This document shows, in pieces, positions 24,965 through 35,347 of a stretch of 64,000 nucleotides of DNA. The stretch spans positions 182,580 to 246,579 of the forward strand of contig NW_005434605.1 in assembly GCF_000315625.1 (NCBI RefSeq), given 5' to 3'. How positions within the stretch are numbered: the first letter of the stretch is position 1; each line of letters opens with the position of its first letter. The translations under genes were made by a program, and so were the position numbers. The notes under the pieces were generated by a model. It saw only the letters and a program-made list of their open reading frames with translations, had not been told where the DNA came from and did no database searches. This stretch comes from Guillardia theta CCMP2712 (lineage: Eukaryota > Cryptophyceae > Pyrenomonadales > Geminigeraceae).

Positions 24965-27900
24965 ATGCCGAGGATGGCGGTAGGGGACGCCGACGCCGGC
25001 TTGCCAGCCGATCATGATGGAAAAGCTCCGGGTGATCCAGGGGACACGCAAGATGGTCTTGTAAGCTCAAAACGGTTTGTACTGAGAAACGACAGATCAC
25101 AGAATTCATCGAGTTCTTCGCACCTTGAACCGAAAGATTCGAGCTTCGGGCAACCAGCCAAGAATTCAGCTGAAGCGAGTGCGAATTCGGACTTACCATA
25201 TATATCGAGCAATCTGAGCTATGAAGAGGTACAGCTTTGGAATGTGAACTGGTCACACGTATTGAAACACTTACAACGGGAGAAAAAGAAAGCGCTAGCG
25301 CAACAAGAAGAGCACTATGTGAATAGATCTTTGTTCTGTTTAGAAAGCAGCAGCTTGATACGTGAAAAACTTATCGTGCTGACCGAATGGCCATGGTTCA
25401 ATCGCTTCGTTCTATTCATTATTCTTTTAAACTGCGTCCTATTGGTCCTGGACAATCCCGTTTGCAGTTGTCAAGCGAGCGTGTGCGTAGAGTATGATTA
25501 TTATACCAGAATTGTTTACACGAGGCTGGGCAGCTGCAGCGATTGGGAAAAGATCCAGAACGTCCTTCAAGTCTTCGAGTATATTTTCACAGCACTTTTT
25601 ACCGCTGAGATGGTCGTGAAGATAATTGCGAGGGGTTTCGTGTTGCACAAACATGCATACTTGAGAGATGGTTGGAATTGGATCGACTTTGTTGTGGTCA
25701 TTTGTGGATTGATCAGTCTGGTTCCTGGCCTGATACAAAATGTAACTGTGCTGAGAACTGCACGAATTCTGCGTCCATTGAGAACGATGACTCGAATTAA
25801 AGGAATGAAGCCCTTGATGAAGACGGTGATAAGCTCGTTGCGCTCCTTGACCAACGTTGTGCTCCTGTTAATCTTCGTCATGACTGTCTTTGGAATCCTC
25901 GCCATTGAGTTGGCAGCAGGAAATCTGAGAGGAAGATGTTACATTGACCCAACCCCTGGAGTGAATTCTTTCGCGCCATCCGCGTGGACAGCTCTTATCA
26001 GCCAGCAGAAACCATTTGTCGTCGAGCCCAATGAAATGGTTGGGAGTTTCAATGCAGGGATCACATTCTGCGTTCCTGGTGTCACAGACTGTGGACAGTT
26101 TGCTATTGACGGAGTTTATTACAATACGACATGTAGCTTCTACAAATGGTGTTGGACCGATTGGTGCACAGATTGGAACAATAATCCTTACTATGAGGGA
26201 GGGGCATACTTGAGCTGTGAGTAGTTGTATTTTCAACCTCTTTCTTGAACTGAGTTCCATTGCAGTCGATAACTTCCTCCTCTCACTGATGGTGTTGTGG
26301 GAAACCTTGACTCTGGAGGGTTGGACGACTGATCTGCTTTACAACTACCAGGAAGGATGGGGGGATTGGCCCGCAAGGATATACTTTTGCTCGTTTGTGA
26401 TAGTCGGGACCTTCTTTGTCTTGCAGCTGGCCCTCGCGGTTCTGTCCGATGCCTACATGCAGGCCCTTGAAGAAGAGAGATCTGAGAGGGAGATGGAGGC
26501 CCTGCATCACGAAGCCATCTTGAAGCCGGAGAAGGTGAGTTCACTCTAAAACTACACGCTCTTTCGTTGTTCTGCTGAGATGTTGTGTTGACAGGATATG
26601 GCCCGGCGAGTGGTCAGGAGAAAGTCGTCTTGGGTCAGCGATTATGCGACTGTGCTCCAAACCCAGAGCCAATCATTCCTCAAGGTTATCGGTCTGGGAC
26701 CACAAAATTTACAACGAATTAGCTCAGGCATCCAGAAAGCACGATCTGCAGTTCGAGTCTTAGTACTTCACACTTGGTTTCAAAACTTTGTCCTGTTCGC
26801 GATCGTGATGAACACCATAGTCATGGCAATGTACTATCACGATCAAACTCTGTTCGAGTCAAACATCTGTCAGCGAAGGTGTGAGATCGATCCTACCATC
26901 CCAGCAAATGCTACGTCGCATTGTCGAGGACCACTCTTTAATCGTAGCTGGGACACAGATGGCCAAGGAGGCGGTCAGAAACCAGATCAGTCAACCTTCT
27001 GCTTCATGGAAAGAGACGCTGAATTCTGGCCTGATCAACAAGCATGCTCTCAGTTCACGAATGAAGGAGACTGTGCGAATGCTCAGGTCTCTCACGGTGT
27101 GGGCTGTGTGTTTTTTCCTGACGTGGGAGTGAATGGAACGTGCATGCTGGCATTGTATAATTCCTATACGTTTGTATATCAGAGCGACGTGATCTATCCG
27201 GATAGGATGCAGAGGATTGGAATGAGACATGTCTGCGGAGATGGTCTCAACGAATGTGCCACATTCCCAACAACGTTGAACCATGTATTGGACGAGACGA
27301 ATTTCGCTCTCACCATGGTATTCATTTCTGAAATGATTCTAAAATGGATCGCATTTGGCTTCAAGGATTACTTTGCTGATAGTTACAACAGATTTGACTT
27401 CCTGGTAGTTTTCGGAAGCATCATTGAGTTGATATTAGGGGCAGTCAATACTTCCTCGAATGGATCTACACTCTCTGCGCTAAGAGGTCTTCGAATGCTC
27501 AGATTGTTGAAACTCGCTCAGTCTTGGGGAGAGATGCGAAAGATTATCTCTTCACTTTTTCGTGCGTTATCATCATTGGGGCCACTTACCATCTTCTGGG
27601 TCATGTTCATGTACATCTTTGCACTCCTCGCGATGCAGTTTTTTGGCGGTCGATTCCACTACGTCAAGACTGACGTTCCTCGCAGTAATTTTGATACCTT
27701 TGCACCATCCGCGTTAGGACATGGAGCTTTCTTTATTGTGTTTCAGATCATCTCGACTGAAAACTGGAACACCATTATGTACAACTCGATGACTGCAACG
27801 GACGTTGGCAGTCCATGGAATGCTTGGTTGACAATCTGTATAGTTGCGTTTGGCAACTACATCATCATGAACCTTTTCATCTCAATTCTGCTCCAGGTAA

Positions 27901-30900
27901 AGTGCTGTAGTTTGTTACCGTCTACCTGTGTTTTTCTCTGCACCTAGCCGCCCCCCCACCCCCCCAAACCCTCCCCTTCTTTAAAATCCATAGAGAGAGC
28001 GAGAGCGAGAGAGAAAAGACAAGAAAAGCGAGAGAGCGAGAGAGCGCGAGAGATGTAAATGTTTCCGTACCATGGAAATAATTTTATTTCAGGGATTCGG
28101 GGAGACTGATTCAGAGGAGAACGCGCTCGAGAAAAAACCTCAGCAATCACTGGCAAGCAAAATGGCCAGGGGTTTCCGGGATATTTTGAAAGGGTTTCGG
28201 AGGCGATCTAAAACTTTGCCGATACTGGACGGAGCATCGATTGACCCTGAGGCTCAAAGGAATATAACTATCTTCAATGAAAACCTTGCAGAGTTTGCAA
28301 CTAAGGATCATCAAAATCCAGAGGATGTCGAAGACCCGGATTGGGTTTTCGAAGTGACAGTGTTCGGAAAAGTGAAAAAGCTCAAGATTGCAAATCACCG
28401 ATCATTTGGTATTTTCAAAAGGAAGAACAAGTTGAGAATCCTTATTGCGAGGTTTGTGCAGAATCCGGTGTTCGATACATTTATTCTCAGTTGTATCCTG
28501 GCTACGAGCATTACCTTGCTGATTGAACGTCCAGACAGTTCTTTCTTCGCAGAAGCTTGTCCCATGCCTCCTCAAGTCTTGAACTGCACGGGACCAGCAG
28601 CTGTTTCAGGGCAGACAGTCAATATCAACTGTCCTCGAAATGTCGGGGATCCCAATTTCGGGAAAGTTTGGCCGGCGTGCGATTCAAAGACAGAAGAGAT
28701 CCCAGACTGCTGTTACGTTGCCCAGAGAGTGTTCATTCTCGAACTTCTCGACGAGATATTTACCTTGATTTTCTTCTCAGAGATGGTCTTGAAGATGATG
28801 GTGGATGGTTTGATTTTTCACAAGTACGCCTACCTAAGGAGCTCTTGGAACGTGCTGGACTGTCTTGTTGTCATTATTTCTATGATGAGCTCCTTTGGTG
28901 GGAGCGCAAACGCTAAATCGTTCAAAGTCCTTCGTGCGCTACGCGCCCTGAGGCCATTGCGCGTGATCAAGCGGAACAAATCCCTCAGGGTTGCAGTTGT
29001 ATGTTTGCTATCAAGCATCCCAGCGATGCTCAACGTTCTTGTTGTTGTTCTGTTCTGGTTTGTGATTTACGCAATGTTGGGAGTGCAGTTCTTTCGAGGA
29101 AAACTGTACAGGTGATAGCAGGGAAAATGTCTCAAGTCTTCTGAAGATTTCTGTAGGTGTGTCAACGAAGGAGCACAGACATTTCTAGGTACGACGTTCT
29201 TTCCCCTTGCAAATCTCTACACGGCAGCTCCTCTAATGGCTGGAAATACGTCTGTTCCTTCCATCATTGACTGTGTCGACGCTGGTACATACGGGCAACA
29301 GACTAGCTCTCCTGGTGTTTGGCTCAACAAGAATTATTCCTTCGACAACCTTGCCCAAGCCTTGTCCACGCTCTTTCAAATGTCCACGACAGAAGGATGG
29401 ATGGATGTCATGTTCGCTGCCGTTGATGTCGTCGCTCCTGGCATCACGCCGATTCCGAATGAGAACCCCTGGTTTGCAATCTACTGCGTCCTGCACATCA
29501 TCCTCGGAGCGTTTGTGCTGCTCAACCTCATTGTGGCTGAGGTGATCAAGAACTACGTGAGGATCAAGGGAGCCAATGATGGCATCACACCGTAAGTGCT
29601 TCTGTTTGAGGAAAGTAATTTTCATGTTGTTCACTTGCGCTTCAGATTTATCACCCCTGAGCAGCAGGAGTGGAGAGAGATGCGCAGAATTATTTTCAGC
29701 ATGAAGCCGATCAAAAGAGTGACAGGACCTGCAAATAAGTTCAGAAATTTCTTCTTCAATGTTTGCAACAACAAGTATTTCGAGTATTTCATCACAGCAT
29801 CCATTTGCCTGAATGTCTTGGCTATGGTGATCATATGATGGATCTTGCTGTCTCCACTCACACTGCTGCAGTTACTACGGACTTACAATCAAGATGCTTG
29901 CATGACCGCCATCATATTCTGGATCAACTTTTGTTTCACCTTCATTTTTGTTTCTGAAGCAACCATCAAAATGATTGGTCTTGGTCCCCGTTGGTACTTT
30001 TCCGACTCATGGAATAACTTGGACTTTCTTGTTGTGTTGATCTCTGTCGTTACCATTGCGCTCGAATTCCTGAGAGGAGATTTCAGTTGTACCGTGAGTG
30101 GAGCAGTATCGTGAGTTCATACATGCAGTGCATGATTGGCATTTGCTGATTTCCACGAACAGATTGAAGTTTCCGGGGTTGAAACCACTGAGAGCTCTGC
30201 GGATTGTTAGGGTGATACATGCCGCAAATGCATTGTTGAGCGCTGAAACAATACTGCGAAGGTGTTTCGACTTGTTCGACGGACAAAAGGGATCAGGCAG
30301 CTACTTGTGACATTGATAGAGTCGTTGCCATCTCTTTGGAATATTGGAGTTGTACTGTTTCTTTCGCTCATCATCTTCGCCGTAAGTGTCTGACCTGTGA
30401 GCGTTTCCATTTACACTTCTGTCAGGTTGTTGGTGTGAACTTCTTCTACAACATTAACGTGGGCCAGGATGCCTATGGGCGAATGACGGACCTTGCGAGC
30501 TATCAGACCATTGACAGCGCTATTTTCCTCTTGTTTCGCCAAACTACAGGAGAAGCGTGGAATGGTATCATGTTCTACTGCATGCAGGTACGTTCGATGT
30601 TTCATAGTGATCTCATGCCCTCGATCTCAATCTCACTAGAGGAACAGGCTGACCCATACAAGGCTTGCAACCTTGCCTACGACCCCTTTCTCAACGACGG
30701 ATGTGGAAGCCCTTTGATCGGAATCGCCTTCCACGTCATGTGGCAAGTCCTGGGAGCTTACGTGCTCGTTCAGCTCTTCACAGGTGCCTCCGATGCCCCA
30801 ACGCTGTCGACAGCCTGACCATCCCCGCAGCTGTCATCATCGAGAACTTTGCGGAGCTGTCGAAAGAAGAGTCGTCGGTCCTCCCCATCGACAAGGTGCT

Positions 30901-31495
30901 GCCGTTGTTGACATCTTGTCGGGCCTCTGACAAGAGCGCGACAGCTCAACGAGTTCGTCGACGTCTGGACTGAGTTGGACCCGCATGCGCGGGGGAAGAT
31001 TCACGTGTCTCTGATCCCTGAGATGATCAGGAGGCTGAGCCCTCCTCTCGGGTTGAAATCTGAGTACATCACGGAGACGAACCTGATGAAAGTGAGTGCA
31101 TCTGCTAGCAGAGCAGCGACTGATCTCTGTGCTGCCTGTAGATCATCAAGGACTTGCACATCCCCGTCGTGAATGATCACATCAAGTACTACGACACCTT
31201 CTCGGCCTGTGTCAAGAGAGTGCTGGCGATAGACACCTTGGACGACGATGACGACGACGACGCCAAGATGCATGACAGCGTCAACAGGACAGAGAGCGCG
31301 AAATCGATGACCGTGACGGTGGAGCCAGAAAGGTAGGGAGTGGAGGAGCGAAGCAATCGACCCCTGACGACTCTGTATGCTAGAATTCCAACAGCAGCGG
31401 AAGATTACGCGAGTCGGCGCGTCCAACATGCTTACAGGGAGTGGAAGGAGAATTCTCTCCAGGTTACCCTCAAAGCCTTCGGTATGTACAACTGA
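24965..31495 (+). CDS. Four-domain voltage-gated Ca2+ channel alpha-1
   Basis: A plasma-membrane channel with four six-helix domains. S4 segments are LRTARILRPLRTMTR (about 25755), LRGLRMLRLLKL (about 27485), LRALRALRPLRVIKR (about 28935) and LKPLRALRIVRVI (about 30185). The pore glutamates lie in TLEGWT (about 26310), STENWN (about 27755), TTEGWM (about 29390) and TTGEAWN (about 30545). This EEEE ring is the Ca2+-selective signature of Cav channels. The C-terminus has a degenerate EF-hand region (FVDVWTELDPHARGKIH, about 30955) and an IQ-like helix (ASRRVQHAYREWK, about 31410). Introns are numerous and short; one of about 50 nt at 29827-29876 joins IVS1 to ACMTAIIFWINF. The start ATG at 24965 precedes a Ser-rich tail. 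The frame stops at 31495; a very short GT-AG intron at 31482-31511 would extend it to about 31733. A role in flagellar or light-driven Ca2+ entry is plausible but unshown. Confidence 0.92.
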
Positions 31496-31749
31496 AGCAA
31501 ACATGCTGCAGGTGAAGAAGGCACAAAAGTTTACAATGAGTTTGCCACTCTCGAGACCTTGAGACACTCTTATCAAATGTACACTACTGACAGGATCATT
31601 TTGTCAATTTCATTTTATTCTTCCAAAGGTATACCTCAATGTATCTTCTTGTCTTTCATGCCTTCGAGAAAGCGATCTTTGTCTGCAACTCGCCAAATCT
31701 ATGCCCCTGATACGATCAATTCAGAAGAGTGCTAAAAACACCCAAACAT

Positions 31750-33156
31750 TCATCCAACCTGCAACCGAGCCATTGCCATTCCGGATTGAACATCACTCTC
31801 GTACTCTACAAAAGCGATTCCTGGCCTTGAAGGAACCAGACGTACTTCCTTGAATCCAGGAAACTGTTTGGCACATTCAGCCGTCAATGACTGCGAGCAG
31901 CAGAACAAATCTTGAGTACCGGTGAAAAGACCGCTGCAACATCGTCGCTCGTGATATCCAACGGAAGATTCTCCAAGAAGAGGATAGGATGAGGAAAGAG
32001 TGGGCCAGTGTGCACGGGTGCTGGAGGTGCAGACTTCTGATTCTGTCCTGAGGGCGCCTGCCAACCTCCATGGGCATTTCCTTTCCTGATCAAGACGTGA
32101 GCTGATAACAACGCTATTAGACATGGATTACGATTTGTCCCCTCCATCCTCATCATCCTCGTCCATCTGCTCCGCATCTTCTTCCATTTCACCTTCACCA
32201 CTTTCTGCCGCCTTCGCCTTCTTCTGCAGCGCCCAGAAGTCATAAGGTGCAGACCCAAGGCAGAGGAAGGAGTACCACTTTCTTTCCTGTTGGAGGCAAC
32301 GCTTTTGTTTTCTTGGCCCTGGGCTGCAGGAGAACAATTCATTCGTAGTGCTTGTCGACATCGCCTCTCCGCACCTCAAAGGTTCCCTCCAACTTCGCAA
32401 TCACATCACTCTTAGATCGAGCATATTTTATCTTCATCTCTTTCCCTCCTCCCACCGAAGTGAGAGAAAGAGTGTGTCCCTGCAAGTTATTTCAGCAATG
32501 TCCTCGTGCTCTTCAGAGGGAAAGTGCCTGCAGTCCATTCATGGCCTTCGTTGCCGACGCGACGTCCTTGAACACAACGAATGCTTGTCCCTTGTTATAG
32601 AAGTTGCTAACGGCAACGTAAGATGGAAAGACTGCCAAGCATTTTGATCCATTACCTCATCGCCACAATATCTAGTATCTCTCCATAAGGGCGAAAGATG
32701 GCTTTCAACTTCGCCTTCAATTCCTCAAGCCTTCATACCAAGTCAGCACTGTTGTCATGCGCTCGAAGAGCTTCAAGACCTAAATTTCTTGCTGTATTTC
32801 TCATTGATATTTCTAATGTAGAGTGTTTGATTGGGTGGAAGTTCCTCCTCCTGTTTTCAGTATTAGATTCAGAACTTTGGGTTGCGGATTTAGCTCCCCT
32901 TCCTCTACCACCCTCCCACAACTCCTTTCAAACGTCAAGCACATGTCCTCACATCATCTCATCTCCCTCCTCCGTACACGGAGGATCCTTCACAACATTG
33001 CAGCACATCACTCACACAAACAACGAACACGCGACACTGCCACCAAGAACTTTCTCTCCTTGCTTTCCACAAGTACACCATGAGTCTTTCCATCGCTAAT
33101 CTCGCCATTCCAACCTGTGGAGGAGGAGGAGGCGCCTCTTCTTCCATTGCCGTCAT
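31750..33156 (-). CDS. U1A/U2B'' snRNP protein, two RRMs
   Basis: Spliceosomal RNA-binding protein of the U1A/U2B''/SNF family. The N-terminal exon ([14 protein letters not shown]) splices to [19 protein letters not shown], then to [19 protein letters not shown] and [19 protein letters not shown], which together form RRM1 with RNP2 (LYIRNI) and RNP1 (GQAFVVF). The tail of RRM1 reads [16 protein letters not shown] linker with a Lys/Glu-rich acidic stretch ([20 protein letters not shown]) follows. RRM2 is [16 protein letters not shown] plus [20 protein letters not shown], the hallmark of this family, and the protein ends ARLQVG near 31750. One protein may serve both U1 and U2 snRNPs, as in flies. 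The first intron (about 250 nt) is longer than most here. The start at 33156 or the next ATG at 33147 are both possible. Confidence 0.88.
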
Positions 33157-33224
33157 GGTCGCTCGCGCCGCCGCCGCTTTCGCACTACCCCCACCCTTCA
33201 GTCCTGCCACTACCGCCTTGTTGA

Positions 33225-33500
33225 CCCCACCCCCTTGAACTACCATGGGGAACAGCCATACATCCCGTAGGGTGGTCTTCATGGACAACCCCTACCCCGT
33301 CTGCCTAAATTTCTTCACCCCTCGTTGAAGTCATCAAAGTACCCCTGCATTGACCCGGATTCCATATTTCTGGTCTTCCATCTTACTTGGTACACTTTTT
33401 CACCACCCCTTGGTTCTCATTTAGCACTCTTGAAGGGGGTAGGACAGTCATTTGGAGTACAAGGAGTGGGTGCTAGGATGGGAAACAATGGGTCCTAGAA
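33225..33500. promoter_or_regulatory. ACCCC/GGGGT-rich gene boundary
   Basis: The short space between the divergent U1A/U2B'' (-) and RING (+) genes. The + strand reads CACCCCTAC-type words from 33230 to 33410 and GGGGGTAGG, GGGTGC and AGGGTGGTGG from 33430 to 33520. The orientation here is the reverse of most divergent pairs in the window. Confidence 0.35.
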
Positions 33501-33544
33501 AGTGTAGGGTGGTGGTTTCCCGCGCGAAAGTTTGTGGCATCGCA

Positions 33545-34973
33545 ATGCTCAAATACTGCGAAGTTTGCACGAGCAAGACAGCAGAAGGAGACGGCTACTT
33601 CTCCACATGCGGACACATTTTCTGTCAAAAGGTTATTTACATGTTTATCTTTCTTTTTTGTGTTGTTGTCTTCTCTTGTTTTCTTTCAAGGCAACAAGGC
33701 GGGGATACCCACTTGAAACTGCATCTTTATCATACCGCGCAATTATTGACATCTTGCTGCTCAGTGCCACAAAGATGCTGGAACTTGTCCCCAGTGTGGA
33801 GTCCAGGAAGGATTTCAAGTAGTACCCTTCCAAAGGATTCCGCAACACCTAGCATTCATGTTTCTTGAAGACTTGGGCCTATCGAATCTGAAGCAGGCTG
33901 TGCAGGTTGACTTGCGTAGAGTTTCTTTCAATGAAAATGATTTCGAGGGTGCTTAGTTCCAGATCGCTCACTATCAAAGAGTTGCTTCCAGAGCTAGGGA
34001 GGAAAGAGACGCTGCGGTTCAATTTGCAGAAAGCTGTAAACGTTCCTTCACAACAAATCAAAGGTTCTTGTTCTCGACTGCACTTCAGTAATTTACGGAG
34101 TCCTTCAGTTGTCAGCCTCACTCAGAAATCTCATCGAAGATGTACTTGAGATCTACTAATGTAGAGTGACCTGACAATTCATAGGCCTTTGGTTCCACAT
34201 TCCGGTCTCTCTGCACAACCACCTAAGCTGCTTTTGCGTTCCAATGAATGTGTGGGAAGGAGCCAAGCATCTTTGAGTAATTTGATATCATTCGTTGTCA
34301 TTACTGATTCAAAGCCAGGTACTTCTCAAAGCGCTTTGAATAATGACATCTCCGTACGGGCTTTGCAGGCTGACTTTCAATGTGCCGTTACCCCAAAATC
34401 ATTACCTCGCGACCAGACCGCGATATCAAGAGATCAGCAAAACAGCAGATTGAATTCAAGACCTCCTTCTCCCATCGCATCACGCCCAGTTTCTAAACAA
34501 GCATCTCCTTCCTTTTCCACGGTCAAAAATTCCAAACCATCGCCGAATTCAATGAGCAGATATCAAACACCAGCCCTAGCAACCCCAAAGTTCAATGATA
34601 GTGAAGCACTAAACCGTTCTGTATCTGTTGCACAGCGATTTGGCCTGGGAAATAAGACATTGGTGAATTGTTCACAATTTTGCTCTTCAAGACTTACACT
34701 AAGTATACTACGTTGCAGGTTTCCTTCCCACCAAAACAAAGTGCAATACAGACTCCTGGGAATCAGCGGTTACAAGTCACGCCTTCGACACAATCGCTGC
34801 CAAGGCCTTCGTTCACTCCCCGTAGTGCACTCATTTCACCCAACACAACATTGATAGCAAATAGAGGACTCTTGCAGCCTTCAGGACTTGGAAAATCAGG
34901 CTTGGCGCAGAACTGCTCTTCGAATTCACAAACGGCTCTCTTTGCGAATAAGAAACCTCGATTATTGCCTTGA
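33545..34973 (+). CDS. RNF212/HEI10-like RING protein (meiotic recombination)
   Basis: The first exon encodes KYCEVCTSKTAEGDGYF followed by STCGHIFCQK, and the next encodes CHKDAGTCPQCG. Together they form a C3HC4-type RING finger. After FMFLEDLGLSNLKQAVQ comes FQIAHYQRVASRAREERDAA, a coiled coil whose FQ..HYQR pattern is shared by the Zip3/RNF212/HEI10 family of meiotic crossover SUMO/ubiquitin ligases. The C-terminal half is Ser/Pro/Thr-rich and basic (RPPSPIASRPVSKQASPS; TPRSALISPNTTL), also typical of that family. Introns: one after FCQK (about 33631-33760) and short ones in the coil and near 34690. It ends FANKKPRLLP at 34973. ZHP-class rather than general E3 assignment rests on the RING-coil-Ser/Pro layout, not on a strong motif. 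Confidence 0.65.
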
Positions 34974-35347
34974 AAAACGGTATGAAAACTCTGCTGTGAT
35001 AAAAATTGCATGAAACAAAAATCAATCGGATGTTCATTACATCGTTAAAGAATGCGTTGTCAGTCCAGACTTCTACATCTGATATTTGGAGAAGTTGTTA
35101 AGAGTTTCCTTCTTGATGAAGAAGCCTCGATCAACAACTGGGATTTACAACAAGTGCGAGACCTTGAGGATTGCTATTCACAATTCTCTCTCGATCCTGT
35201 GCTGGAATTGAGAAACAGCCAGCGCTCTGCTTGCTTCATCCCCCGCCCTAGAAAGCAGCCACGCCACGAAAGCCAACAATACGGCCAAAGGCTGTGGGGT
35301 TACCTGAGGAGTGGATGGGTATGTCTTCTAGGGCGAGGGAACCAACG

